From an uncultured Clostridia bacterium (GTDB lineage Bacteria > Bacillota > Clostridia > Oscillospirales > Acutalibacteraceae), in NCBI GenBank assembly GCA_946186665.1, contig CAMHOE010000022.1, positions 1-39,570 on the forward strand: DNA of 39,570 nt, in the 5' to 3' direction. This document shows, piece by piece, positions 1-8,410 of the stretch. A model generated the notes under the pieces. The model searched no databases, was not told the origin of the DNA, and was given only the letters and a program-made list of their open reading frames with translations. How positions within the stretch are numbered: position 1 is the first letter of the stretch; the number at the start of each line of letters is the position of its first letter. The translations under genes and the position numbers were made by a program.

Positions 1-14
1 GCTGGTGAAGATAA

Positions 15-671
15 ATGCACAAGTATAAAAACATCTCCACACCTGTGATAAAAAGGCTTCCCCGATATTACAGGTTTCTTGGAGAGCTTCTGGATAAGAA
101 TGTAACAAGAATATCATCAAGGGAGCTTTCAGGCAAAATGGGGCTTACAGCCTCTCAGATAAGGCAGGATCTGAATTGCTTCGGCGGTTTCGGACAGCAG
201 GGTTATGGGTATTCTGTTCAGAGCCTTTATAATGAGATCGGTCATATACTTGGTCTGGATCACAGCTATCATGCAATTCTTATAGGAGCAGGAAATCTCG
301 GCAAAGCAGTTGCTGTGCATATGTCCTTTGAGAAGAGGGGTTTTAAACTGATCGGGATCTTTGACAACGATCCTGCAAAGATCGGTACTACAATACGGAA
401 CATTACCGTAAATGACCTTGATGACGTTGAAAGCTTCTGCTCCTCACATCATACGGATGTTGCTATTTTCTGTGTTCCGAAAACTGCGGCTCCGGCTATA
501 GCAGACAGACTTCACGGTCTGGGAATAAAGAACTATTGGAACTTCAGCCATTATGATCTTTCCGTAAGATATGATGATATTATTGTTGAGAATGTACACC
601 TTAACGACAGCCTGATGATCCTGTGCTACAAGATCTCAGATGCAAATGACCTTCCGGTAGAAGAATCATGA
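15..671 (+). CDS. rex: Redox-sensing transcriptional repressor Rex
   Basis: Rex binds DNA as a dimer when the NADH/NAD+ ratio is low and represses fermentation and anaerobic respiration genes; NADH binding releases it. The 218-residue length is usual for the family. Residues about 1-80 form the winged helix, with a recognition segment TASQIRQDL near 45-52 followed by the typical FGGFGQQGYGY. Residues 88-205 are a Rossmann NADH-binding domain with GAGNLG at 91-96 and an acidic IFDNDP stretch that would contact the adenosine ribose. The ATG at 15 opens with the family-like MHKYKNISTPVIKRLPRYYR. The upstream promoter lies outside the window, so operon context on the left is unknown. A terminator follows at 751-786. 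I saw no convincing Rex operator (TTGTTAA-n4-TTAACAA) within the window. Confidence 0.96.
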   Translation: MHKYKNISTPVIKRLPRYYRFLGELLDKNVTRISSRELSGKMGLTASQIRQDLNCFGGFGQQGYGYSVQSLYNEIGHILGLDHSYHAILIGAGNLGKAVAVHMSFEKRGFKLIGIFDNDPAKIGTTIRNITVNDLDDVESFCSSHHTDVAIFCVPKTAAPAIADRLHGLGIKNYWNFSHYDLSVRYDDIIVENVHLNDSLMILCYKISDANDLPVEES

Positions 672-696
672 TATCAAAAACTATTTATTGATAAAT

Positions 697-741
697 GTTT
701 TCGCAAAGCGAAGCATACCGCCATTCCACATTCCACATTAA
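697..741. repeat. Interspersed TTTTCGC/TTCCAC repeat, single copy
   Basis: Short non-coding repeat between rex and its terminator. It begins with a small palindrome (TTTTCGC-AAA-GCGAA) and ends in CATTCCACATTCCACATTAAT. The same two-part design is seen inverted at both ends of the 22489-22846 element, and the TTCCAC part recurs near 34169-34201. It would be transcribed in the rex 3' UTR. Confidence 0.6.
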
Positions 742-750
742 TTATTAAAG

Positions 751-786
751 CCGCCTGTTTTCCTGATGAAAGCAGACGGTTTTTTC
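751..786 (+). terminator. Intrinsic terminator after rex
   Basis: A 12-bp stem with one mismatch and one G-U pair (CCGCCTGTTTTC with GAAAGCAGACGG, loop CTGAT) is followed directly by a run of six T. It ends rex transcription before the bofA-like gene. Confidence 0.8.
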
Positions 787-849
787 TGTGAGTTAATACT
801 TTGTAGCTATGCGGCATAGTATATACAAAAATAAAACGGAGGAAAGTAT

Positions 850-1110
850 ATGTCGGATGCTGTAATGCTCGCAATTGTTCTGTGTACTGTTTTTTTCATG
901 CTGATAATAAAAAGGATAATGAAAGTAAAACACCCGCTGCGTTCGGTCTTTGTTTCAATGCTCAGTGGGATACTGGCACTTGCGGCTGTTAACATATGTT
1001 CATCTTTTACAGCTGTCAGTATCCCAATAAGCAGACTCTCACTTGTTGTTTCAACATCACTTGGTATTCCCGGAGTCACGACTCTTCTTCTTATGCAGCT
1101 TTTATTATAA
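850..1110 (+). CDS. bofA: BofA-like pro-sigma-K processing inhibitor
   Basis: In Bacillus subtilis BofA is an integral membrane protein of the forespore outer membrane that, with SpoIVFA, holds back the protease SpoIVFB from cleaving pro-sigma-K. This 86-residue protein has two to three hydrophobic segments and no soluble domain. It ends in the family hallmark, a hydrophobic tail with LGIPGV followed by leucines. Shine-Dalgarno GGAGG lies 7 bases before the ATG. It stands alone rather than beside recR as in Bacillus. Its presumed client, a sigma-K with a hydrophobic pro-sequence, is encoded at 31955-32644. The call rests on length, topology and the C-terminal signature, so moderate confidence. 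Confidence 0.7.
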   Translation: MSDAVMLAIVLCTVFFMLIIKRIMKVKHPLRSVFVSMLSGILALAAVNICSSFTAVSIPISRLSLVVSTSLGIPGVTTLLLMQLLL

Positions 1111-1135
1111 TTCTTTTGTATCTTTGATCATCAGA

Positions 1136-1171
1136 TGCAAAAACCCGACACAGAAGAAAAACTGTGTCGGG
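1136..1171 (-). terminator. Intrinsic terminator after gpsA
   Basis: Perfect 10-bp stem (CCCGACACAG with CTGTGTCGGG, 8-base loop). On the minus strand it is followed by TTTTTGC, so it mainly serves gpsA. The bofA-like gene converges on it from the other side and may use the same hairpin. Confidence 0.8.
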
Positions 1172-1241
1172 TATAATAGTTATCTAAAAGCAGTGCCTGA
1201 ACAAATTTGACAGTATGTTCAGTCTGACAAAACAGTCTTGA

Positions 1242-2201
1242 TCAGAACTCTGTTTTGATGCTTCGAAGGAACAGAGCTGAAAGACCGTCTTTGGCGGTAA
1301 CATCTCCGGCTATAACGTTTTTAACAGCGTTGCATATGGGAAGATCAACTTTGTATTTTTCACCAAGATAAACAAGGGCTTTGGTGGTATCAACACCTTC
1401 CGCAAGAAGTCCGAACTTCTCCCCCTTGACAAGCATTTCGCCAAAGGAACGATTGTGACTGTATTTTGAGAAAAGAGTGGCCTCATAGTCTCCCAAATGA
1501 CAAAGGCCATATGCGGAAAGCTCATTTCCGCCCATCGCTTTTATCAGTCTTGCAATCTCCCTTGTGCCCCTTGACATAAGCGCACCCTTTAATGAGGAGA
1601 GATTAAGACCATCAAGCATACCGGCTGCTATGCCGATAGTGTTCTTTGCGGCTGCGCCTATCTCAGTACCGATAAGGTCGTTGCCTACATAAAAACGGAT
1701 AAGGTCGCTTGAAAATTCATTTATCAAAAAATGCTTCAGGTCATCGTGACGGGAGTCTATGACCATACAGTTGGGTATACCTTTACTGAAATCCTGCGGA
1801 TGACCGGGACCTACCCATACACCCACCTGAGTTTCCTGAGGAACAAATTCTTCGACTATCTCAGTCAGCCGCTTTCCGGTGTTTACCTCTATGCCCTTCA
1901 TACATAATACTATCTTCTTGGAACGTATGTCAAACTCTGCAACTCTTGGCACAAAGGAGCGAAGAGCCTGCGAGCTAATGGAAATTATCATAACATCCGC
2001 AGAAGTAACCGCCTGTTCAAGATCATCAGTGACCTTTATCGACTCGCGGAATGTAAGCATATTGTTCTTTCGTGTGTCACGTATTTCGATAAACTGCGGG
2101 GCGTCACTAAGTCCCCATATAGTGACATTGTGACCTATCTTATCAAGATACCATGCAATAAATGAACCCCAGCGTCCACATCCTAAAAGTGTAATATTCA
2201 T
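1242..2201 (-). CDS. gpsA: Glycerol-3-phosphate dehydrogenase (NAD(P)+), divergent
   Basis: Makes sn-glycerol 3-phosphate from dihydroxyacetone phosphate for phospholipid synthesis, in the cytoplasm. The 319-residue protein starts with the nucleotide-binding LLGCGRWGS and has the catalytic lysine segment EIGAAAKNTIGIAAG in the middle. A C-terminal GLCHLGDYEATLFSKYSHNR matches the family substrate-binding block GLAGLGDLxxTxxSRxSRN only loosely. The usual SGPSFAxE loop is replaced by VGPGHPQDF, so this is a divergent member and a related sugar-phosphate or hydroxyacid dehydrogenase activity cannot be excluded. Shine-Dalgarno GGAGGA lies 6 bases before the ATG. It is a single-gene unit with its own terminator. 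Confidence 0.85.
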   Translation of the reverse strand: MNITLLGCGRWGSFIAWYLDKIGHNVTIWGLSDAPQFIEIRDTRKNNMLTFRESIKVTDDLEQAVTSADVMIISISSQALRSFVPRVAEFDIRSKKIVLCMKGIEVNTGKRLTEIVEEFVPQETQVGVWVGPGHPQDFSKGIPNCMVIDSRHDDLKHFLINEFSSDLIRFYVGNDLIGTEIGAAAKNTIGIAAGMLDGLNLSSLKGALMSRGTREIARLIKAMGGNELSAYGLCHLGDYEATLFSKYSHNRSFGEMLVKGEKFGLLAEGVDTTKALVYLGEKYKVDLPICNAVKNVIAGDVTAKDGLSALFLRSIKTEF

Positions 2202-2281
2202 ACTTTTCCTCCATATTCTCAGGAATTAATAAATTGTCATATAAAGCTGCAATAGTCTATGCAGCGGTTTAATAAACGTTA

Positions 2282-3010
2282 TCAGTATTCCTCATCAGCT
2301 TCATCCTCAAAGAAATCGCTTTCATCTGTAGGTATCTTATCACCGGTGAGGAACTCTATGGAGCGCTCTATGCTGTCCCTTGAGTTGCCCCATTTTTCGT
2401 TGGCACTTCTGTAATCGAACATCCTGCAAAAATGTGAAATGTCATCCTTCAGCTGCAAGAGATACCCGCCGGCAAGCTTTGAGGTTGCTTCGTAAAAGCC
2501 CTGAAGAGATTTTCCAAGTCCCTTCTGATCAACGTTCATCAAAAGATAAAAATGCTCAAGACATATGAACTTCTGTTCAGCATACAGCTGTCTGAACTCA
2601 GGCTCGCTTATCCACATGGCATGAACGATACGCACCATGTTTTCCATATTTTCCTTTATATCACGGCATATGAAGCAATCCTTTATCAAAGCTTCAAGAG
2701 CTGCCATGCGCTTTTTATCGGGCTTTCCTACAGGTGCGGCAGGGAGAAGCTGTTCTGATATCTGCTGTAGGTGGCTTTCAAGTATCAGTGCGTTTGAAAG
2801 TCTTTTTCCCTGCTTGACCATCATAGAGAAATGGCGGTAGCAGAAGCCCTGTTCGTTTGTTTTGATACGGACATTCGGCTCCATCATAGCAGAACCTGTA
2901 ACATAATCTGCTTTTCTTTCTTCAAGCATATCACGCATCCTGCACATCGGACAGCCGTCCTTTGGCAGAAAAACATCGTTGACCGGAATACTGCAAATGT
3001 TTTCTTTCAT
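2282..3010 (-). CDS. DUF6062-type protein with two CxxC/CxxH half-sites
   Basis: Function unknown. The 242-residue soluble protein resembles the clostridial DUF6062 family as I recall it. It is built from an internal duplication: C20-x2-C23 with C57-x2-H60 (followed by F), then C112-x2-C115 with C150-x2-H153 (followed by F). The near-equal spacing, 34 and 35 residues between each CxxC and CxxH, suggests two similar metal or Fe-S sites; this is inference. The C-terminus is strongly acidic (DESDFFEDEADEEY). It lies 80 bases upstream of gpsA on the same strand and is divergent from the PAP2 gene. Family assignment is moderate; the metal-site reading rests on the visible residues. Confidence 0.65.
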   Translation of the reverse strand: MKENICSIPVNDVFLPKDGCPMCRMRDMLEERKADYVTGSAMMEPNVRIKTNEQGFCYRHFSMMVKQGKRLSNALILESHLQQISEQLLPAAPVGKPDKKRMAALEALIKDCFICRDIKENMENMVRIVHAMWISEPEFRQLYAEQKFICLEHFYLLMNVDQKGLGKSLQGFYEATSKLAGGYLLQLKDDISHFCRMFDYRSANEKWGNSRDSIERSIEFLTGDKIPTDESDFFEDEADEEY

Positions 3011-3109
3011 TTTAATAGACCGCCTTTCATAAAAATATTCAGAAAAATGTATTTATTATTCGCAGATAATATGATACAATAGTAGCGATACAATTTTCGG
3101 AGGGATAAT

Positions 3110-3661
3110 ATGGATTGGGAGTTTTATATACTGAATTACATACAGAACAATTTCAAAGCCGACTGGATGGATAAATTAATGGTATGTGTCTCTTTTCTTG
3201 GTAAGCTTTCACTTATCTGGGTACTGATAACAGCTGTCTGCCTTTGCTTCAGACAAACTCGAAAGCTCGGACGTTCATTGGTTTGCAGCCTTGCACTGAA
3301 TGTGGTTGCAGGAAATCTTATAATAAAAATGATAGTAAACAGAACACGCCCATGTGTACTTAACAATACTGTAGACCTTCTTGTAAATATTCCCATAGAC
3401 CCATCGTTTCCCTCAGGACACACAATGCACGCCTTTGCCGCTTCCACGATAATATTTATATATAACAAATGGCTGGGACTTTTAGCGTTTGCTTTCTCTG
3501 TGCTTATGGCTTTTTCAAGAATGTATCTCTATGTACATTTCCCAACCGATGTTATGTTCGGGGCAATATTTGGAATAATATTTGCTGTCACCGCATACAA
3601 GCTTGAACAAATGATCTTTACTCCTGAGCTGAAGCTTTTACCCAAGAAACAAGACCAATAA
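3110..3661 (+). CDS. PAP2-family membrane phosphatase
   Basis: Integral membrane phosphatase of the type-2 phosphatidic acid phosphatase superfamily; likely substrates are undecaprenyl pyrophosphate or phosphatidyl lipids. The three catalytic motifs are intact in the 183 residues: K73-x6-RP (80-81), PSGH 101-104, and SR 136-137 with H143 and D147. About five membrane segments surround them. GGAGGG lies 5 bases before the ATG, and an extended -10 (TGATACAAT) lies about 35 bases upstream of the ATG. Only 5 bases separate its stop from the convergent rsmA stop, and no terminator fits between them. A role in recycling the wall-synthesis lipid carrier is likely but substrate is not predictable. 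Confidence 0.88.
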   Translation: MDWEFYILNYIQNNFKADWMDKLMVCVSFLGKLSLIWVLITAVCLCFRQTRKLGRSLVCSLALNVVAGNLIIKMIVNRTRPCVLNNTVDLLVNIPIDPSFPSGHTMHAFAASTIIFIYNKWLGLLAFAFSVLMAFSRMYLYVHFPTDVMFGAIFGIIFAVTAYKLEQMIFTPELKLLPKKQDQ

Positions 3662-3666
3662 AAAGC

Positions 3667-4542
3667 TCATTTTCCACTGAGGTAATTGCCCGAAAATATA
3701 ACAGAGGTTATATCAGCAAACTGCTGCATTGTCATTTCCTCCGCACGGGCGGTAGGTTTTATATTTGCTTTTGCAAGTATCTCGTTTACCTGCTGCTTGG
3801 GTAAAGACAATCCTGAGCTTAAAGAATTTGACAGCGTCTTTCTCCTCTGTAAAAAAGATGCCTTTACAACTTTGAAAAATATTTTTTCATCAGCCGCCGT
3901 CACTGGCGGCTCTTTTAATATATTGAGCCTTATTACTGCTGAGTCAACCTTAGGCGCAGGAATAAAGCTTCCTGCACTGACTTTGAAAAGCAGCTGCGGC
4001 TCGCTGTAGTAATGCACGGCGGCACTTATGGCGCCGGACGCTCTTGTTCCCGGTTCAGCACATATCCTGTCCGCTGCCTCCTTCTGAACCATAACAGTAA
4101 TGGCACTTATTGGCAGCTTCTCTTCAAGCAGCCGCATAATGAGCGGAGATGTTATATAATAAGGAAGATTGGCACAGATGACCACTTCCCCATCTCCGAA
4201 TTCATCTTTTATCAGACCTGCAAGGTCAAGCTTCATAGCGTCATCGTTTATGACTTTGATATTATCATGCTCACTCAATGTTTCCTGAAGTACGGGCAGA
4301 AGTCTTTTATCAAGCTCTATCGCTACGACTTTGTGAGATATTTTTGCAAGCTCATTTGTCAGAACACCTGCGCCGGGACCTATCTCGATAACTCCCGTAT
4401 GTTCATCTACCCCGCAAAGCTCTGCCATTTTCGGACACACTGAAGGGTTAACAAGAAAATTCTGTCCCAAAGCCTTTGAAAAGGTAAAGCCGTGTTTTGA
4501 AAGTATTCCTTTTACATAGTTAATATCTGTAAGCTTACTCAT
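3667..4542 (-). CDS. rsmA: 16S rRNA dimethyladenosine transferase RsmA (KsgA)
   Basis: Dimethylates A1518 and A1519 of 16S rRNA using S-adenosylmethionine during small-subunit assembly. The 291 residues carry ALGQNFLVN near the N-terminus, the SAM-binding EIGPGAGVLT, and the catalytic ANLPYYITSPLI (NLPY motif). The C-terminal small domain includes FLQRRKTLSNSL. It is the last gene of a trkA-trkH-rsmA operon, 15 bases after trkH, an unusual pairing of potassium uptake with ribosome maturation. Start: ATG with AAAGGAAA 6 bases upstream. Confidence 0.97.
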   Translation of the reverse strand: MSKLTDINYVKGILSKHGFTFSKALGQNFLVNPSVCPKMAELCGVDEHTGVIEIGPGAGVLTNELAKISHKVVAIELDKRLLPVLQETLSEHDNIKVINDDAMKLDLAGLIKDEFGDGEVVICANLPYYITSPLIMRLLEEKLPISAITVMVQKEAADRICAEPGTRASGAISAAVHYYSEPQLLFKVSAGSFIPAPKVDSAVIRLNILKEPPVTAADEKIFFKVVKASFLQRRKTLSNSLSSGLSLPKQQVNEILAKANIKPTARAEEMTMQQFADITSVIFSGNYLSGK

Positions 4543-4557
4543 CTGAAATTTCCTTTA

Positions 4558-6006
4558 TTATTTTTTAGTCCATGTTCTAGGATAAAGAGCCAGAAGTACG
4601 GGATATATCTCAAGTCTGCCGAAGAGCATAGCAAATGTCAGAACAAACTTTGAGAAGCTTGAATATGCGCCATATCCCTCCATAGGACCTGTAAGTCCGA
4701 AACCGGGGCCAACATTGTTGCAGCAGGATATGGACGCCGAAAGATTGGACTGAACGTCAAAATTCGGCTCAAAGGAAAGGATAATGAAGGTTATTGCGAT
4801 AAGAAGGATATAAAGTGCAAAATACGTTGTCACGCCGTAAAGCGTGGAATTGTCTATGGTTTTGCCTTCAAGCTTTACTGACTCCACAGAACGCGGGTGC
4901 AGAAGGTGACGGATATCCTTCTGTATGGATTTCATAAGTATCATTACTCTTGAAAGCTTCAGTCCGCCGGCTGTAGAACCTGCACAGCCGCCCAAGAACA
5001 ACAGAATGAAAATTACGCCCTTTGCAAGATCCGGCCAGAGGTTGAAGTCCGCACTTGCATATCCCGTTGTTGAAACGATAGATGCGACCTGAAAAAATGA
5101 ATGTCTGACAGAATCGGAAAAATTACCGTAAACAGGATAGATGCTATAGGTTATCACACCTGAGGATACTATCATGATGCCTATGTAGAACCAAAGCTCT
5201 CTGTTCATAAATACAGGCTTGAATTTTCTGAGAAGAAGCAGATAGAACAGATTGAAGTTGATGCCGAATATAAACATAAATATCGTGATGACCCACTGAA
5301 GATACGGGCTGTAGCTTACAAGAGAATCTGCTTTTATTCCGAAACCTCCTGTACCTGCTGTACCAAGAGCGTGGACGGCGCTGTCAAATATCGGCATACC
5401 TCCAAAACAAAGAAAACAAAACTCTACAACAGTAAGTACAAGATATATAAAATACAATATCTTTGCCGTATCCTTTATCTTAGGAACTATCTTGCCAATA
5501 ACAGGTCCTGCCATTTCCGCACGGAGAATATGGATAGCTCTGCCAGAGTCCGTAGGAATTATCGCCATGATAAGTACAAGCACTCCCATACCGCCTAACC
5601 AGTGAGTAAAGCTTCTCCAGAAAAGCATACCATAGCTCATTCTTTCAACATCACTGAGAATAGACGCACCCGTTGTTGTAAAGCCGCTGACAGTTTCAAA
5701 GAATGCGTCAAAGAAATTCGGGATCTCGCGGCTGAGCATAAAAGGCATGGCACCGATAAGTGATAGTATGATCCATGCAAAGGTGACTATAATAAACCCC
5801 TCTCTTGCATAAATGACCTTGTTTTTCGGTTTGAATGCCATACAAAAAGCAAAACCGATAATGGCTGCTGCAATTATAGTTACAGAAAAAGCGTACACAC
5901 TGTTCATTTCATGATAACAGAGTGAAACAATAAGCGGAAGGAGAAGAATGACGGCTTCAAGCTTGATGATATTGCCGACCATATACATAATCATTTTGCG
6001 GTTCAT
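4558..6006 (-). CDS. trkH: Trk-type potassium channel subunit TrkH/KtrB
   Basis: Membrane pore subunit of a K+ uptake system, gated by the TrkA protein encoded just upstream. The 482-residue protein has about ten hydrophobic segments. It shows the four imperfect pore-loop signatures of the family: SGFTTTGAS, GTAGTGGFG, VASIVSTTGYAS and NNVGPGFG. The positively charged segment GGCAGSTAGGLKLSRV is typical of the gating region. It lies 24 bases after trkA, so the two are translated together. Confidence 0.94.
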   Translation of the reverse strand: MNRKMIMYMVGNIIKLEAVILLLPLIVSLCYHEMNSVYAFSVTIIAAAIIGFAFCMAFKPKNKVIYAREGFIIVTFAWIILSLIGAMPFMLSREIPNFFDAFFETVSGFTTTGASILSDVERMSYGMLFWRSFTHWLGGMGVLVLIMAIIPTDSGRAIHILRAEMAGPVIGKIVPKIKDTAKILYFIYLVLTVVEFCFLCFGGMPIFDSAVHALGTAGTGGFGIKADSLVSYSPYLQWVITIFMFIFGINFNLFYLLLLRKFKPVFMNRELWFYIGIMIVSSGVITYSIYPVYGNFSDSVRHSFFQVASIVSTTGYASADFNLWPDLAKGVIFILLFLGGCAGSTAGGLKLSRVMILMKSIQKDIRHLLHPRSVESVKLEGKTIDNSTLYGVTTYFALYILLIAITFIILSFEPNFDVQSNLSASISCCNNVGPGFGLTGPMEGYGAYSSFSKFVLTFAMLFGRLEIYPVLLALYPRTWTKK

Positions 6007-6030
6007 TTTCTTGTACCTTTCTATTACCCT

Positions 6031-7389
6031 TTACTTCAGTATATCATTCAGGTCATTAAGACGCTGATTTGCAGCAAGGATTATGACCTTATCATTCTGC
6101 ATTATCACATCATTACCTGTGGGGATTATGGGCTTGCGTCCTCTTATGATTCCTGCAAAAAGAATATCCTTTTTCAGGCGCAGGTCTTTAAGCGGAATTC
6201 CTGTGCTTTTGAAATCCTCACGCACATTGAACTCAAGCACTTCTGCTTTGCCGTCCATAATATTGTAAAGTGTTTCAACATTACTGCCTCTTGAATTTTC
6301 AAGCGCACGTGCATACTGCATTATAACATCTGATGTTATCTCCTTCGGGGATATTATACAATCAAGACCGAGCTTTGTCGCCATTTCCGCAAGCTCGTTG
6401 CGGTTGACCTTTGAGATGACAGTAGGAACCTCATGAGTTGAGGCGAATATCGATATAAGAATGTTTTCCTCGTCCATGCCCGTCAAGGATACAAATGCGT
6501 CTACAGAATCAAGCCCCTCTTCCAGAAGAAGCTCCTGCTGTGCGCCGTCACCGTTTATTATTACTGCCTTTGGCAAAGACTCTGAAAGAACGCTGCACTT
6601 CTCTTCGTCACGTTCAATTATCTTTACTCCGTTGCCGGACATTGTAAGCATCTTTGAAAGATAAAATGCGATCTTGCTGCCGCCAAGTATCATTACATTC
6701 TTTGCCTGCTTCTTATCTATTCCTGAAGCACGCAAAAGCTTTTGTATTTCGGAAAGCTCCGCAGTAAGACCTATCTTATCACCGGGCAGAAGTGTAAAAT
6801 TACCATCGGGAATATAAACATCATCGCCTCGTCTGACAACACATATAAGAAACTTCGCTTTGTATTTATTTCTCAGATCAGCAAGCTTTATACCTGTTAA
6901 TGCACTTCCTTCTTTAAGGACAAGCTCTACTATCTCGTAATTTCTTGCAGAGAAAGTCTCTATCTTTACGGCTGACGGAAGCTTCAGGACGTTGAACATT
7001 TCTTTTGCAGCAAGCATTTCGGGATTGACAGCAAGTGATAGGTCAAGCTGCTGGCGAAGAAATCCCAGACTTTCAGCATTATATTCGGGATTGCGTATCC
7101 TTGCTATAGTATGCTTTGCACCCATTTTTTTCGCAATATAGCAGCTGAGCATATTGACCTCATCAGATGAAGTAAGCGCAATAAAAAGCTCAGTGTTTTT
7201 AATGCTTGCCTCTATAAGAGTATTGCAGTCTGTTCCGTTTCCGCACACAGCCATTACATCATAGATGTTAGTTATCTCTTCTACAACATCCGGGTCGTTG
7301 TCAATAGCAACAAGATCGTGTCCCTCTTCAGTCAGGTCAGCAAGGATCGTTTCGCCGATCTTTCCACAGCCAACAATGATCACTTTCAT
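6031..7389 (-). CDS. trkA: Trk system potassium uptake protein TrkA
   Basis: Cytoplasmic regulatory ring subunit that binds NAD(H) or ATP and gates TrkH. It has two tandem RCK units: a Rossmann fold beginning MKVIIVGCGKIGE and a second beginning KNVMILGGSKIAF near residue 230, each followed by a smaller TrkA_C domain. The ATG at 7398 would sit one base after the GGAAGG ribosome binding site; the ATG at 7389 is 10 bases after it and starts with MKVIIVG as in relatives, so I chose 7389 (452 residues). First gene of the trkA-trkH-rsmA operon. The AT-rich gap upstream (7399-7632) holds the divergent HAD gene promoter. Confidence 0.94.
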   Translation of the reverse strand: MKVIIVGCGKIGETILADLTEEGHDLVAIDNDPDVVEEITNIYDVMAVCGNGTDCNTLIEASIKNTELFIALTSSDEVNMLSCYIAKKMGAKHTIARIRNPEYNAESLGFLRQQLDLSLAVNPEMLAAKEMFNVLKLPSAVKIETFSARNYEIVELVLKEGSALTGIKLADLRNKYKAKFLICVVRRGDDVYIPDGNFTLLPGDKIGLTAELSEIQKLLRASGIDKKQAKNVMILGGSKIAFYLSKMLTMSGNGVKIIERDEEKCSVLSESLPKAVIINGDGAQQELLLEEGLDSVDAFVSLTGMDEENILISIFASTHEVPTVISKVNRNELAEMATKLGLDCIISPKEITSDVIMQYARALENSRGSNVETLYNIMDGKAEVLEFNVREDFKSTGIPLKDLRLKKDILFAGIIRGRKPIIPTGNDVIMQNDKVIILAANQRLNDLNDILK

Positions 7390-7572
7390 TATTAACATTC
7401 CTTCCGATGATAAAATTTAACACTCCTAAAATCATAGAACTATACATACATTTTTATTTTAACATATTATTAATAAAACAGTTAGTACTATAGTGCTTTA
7501 TTTATTATATTATAGTACAATAATAGCCAGATTATAAAATAAGGGCTATATATAGTTGATAAGCTTTGATAT

Positions 7573-7601
7573 TTGCAAATATCAGAAAATAATGTTATAC
7601 T
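7573..7601 (+). promoter_or_regulatory. Sigma-A type promoter for the 7633 HAD gene
   Basis: TTGCAA at 7573-7578, a 17-base spacer, then TATACT at 7596-7601. The transcript would begin about 25 bases before the ATG. Confidence 0.65.
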
Positions 7602-7632
7602 GTCATAGATAAAAATTGAAAGAGTGATAACA

Positions 7633-8340
7633 ATGATAAAGTATGTACTGTTTGATCTTGACGGCACTCTGCTGCCAATGGATCAGGATGTGTTTACAAA
7701 GGCTTATATGAAGGAGCTTACAACAAAAATGCTGCCTTACGGTTTTGAACCGAAAACCCTTGTGGCGGCTGTTTGGAACGGCATGAAAGCTATGCTTGCA
7801 AACCAAGGGACTCAGACGAACGAAAAGGCGTTCTGGGAAAGCTTTCAAAACGATCTGGGTGAAAATATTCTTGAATACAAAGAGATCTTCGATGAATTCT
7901 ATCGAGGAGAATTCAATAATCTTGAAAAGGTATGTGCCTTTACACCAAATGCAAAGGAAACTGTTGAGCTTGTTATATCGTCAGGTGCAACACCTATAGT
8001 GGCGACTCTTCCGGCATTTTCCAGAGAAGCTATTGAAGCACGTCTGCGCTGGGCAGGTCTTGATAAGGACAGTTTCCTTTTTTATACATCATATGAGACT
8101 TGTTCATACTGCAAGCCAAACCCCGGCTACTACAGAGAGATACTTAAAAAATCAGGCTGCAAAGCAGAGGAATGTATAATGATCGGAAATAATGTTGAAG
8201 AAGATATGATAGCAGGAGAAACAGGTATGAAACTGTTTTTGCTGACAGATTGTCTTATTAACGAAAAAAATAAAGATATTTCACTTTATCCTCACGGCGG
8301 ATACAGTGAACTTAAAGAGCATCTGAAAAATATACTATAA
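7633..8340 (+). CDS. HAD-superfamily phosphatase
   Basis: Cytoplasmic haloacid dehalogenase-type phosphatase, substrate unknown. Motif I DLDGT is near residue 7, with a helical cap before motif II. Motif III includes the lysine in CKPNPGYY, and motif IV is GNNVEEDM. About 235 residues, usual for subfamily I. A GTG at 7624 is in frame, but the ATG at 7633 has better spacing from AAAGAG and gives the family-like MIKYVLFDLDGTLL. It converges with a second HAD gene at 8447-9184. The two proteins are only distantly alike, so this is probably not a recent duplication. Confidence 0.87.
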   Translation: MIKYVLFDLDGTLLPMDQDVFTKAYMKELTTKMLPYGFEPKTLVAAVWNGMKAMLANQGTQTNEKAFWESFQNDLGENILEYKEIFDEFYRGEFNNLEKVCAFTPNAKETVELVISSGATPIVATLPAFSREAIEARLRWAGLDKDSFLFYTSYETCSYCKPNPGYYREILKKSGCKAEECIMIGNNVEEDMIAGETGMKLFLLTDCLINEKNKDISLYPHGGYSELKEHLKNIL

Positions 8341-8351
8341 ATAAACCTGCA

Positions 8352-8383
8352 AAATGGGACGTCCTGAACAGAACGCCCCATTT
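8352..8383. terminator. Bidirectional hairpin between convergent HAD genes
   Basis: A near-perfect 15-bp inverted repeat (AAATGGGACGTCCTG with CAGAACGCCCCATTT). Its two A-C mismatches on the plus transcript become G-U pairs on the minus transcript. T-rich tracts follow on both sides but are short. Confidence 0.6.
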
Positions 8384-8410
8384 ATTATTACAATTGCAGA
8401 TATCATAAAG

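Noticed and set aside
807-1079. 90-codon minus-strand frame opposite the bofA-like gene
   Set aside because: The plus-strand frame has a good ribosome binding site and the family C-terminal signature; the mirror frame has neither.
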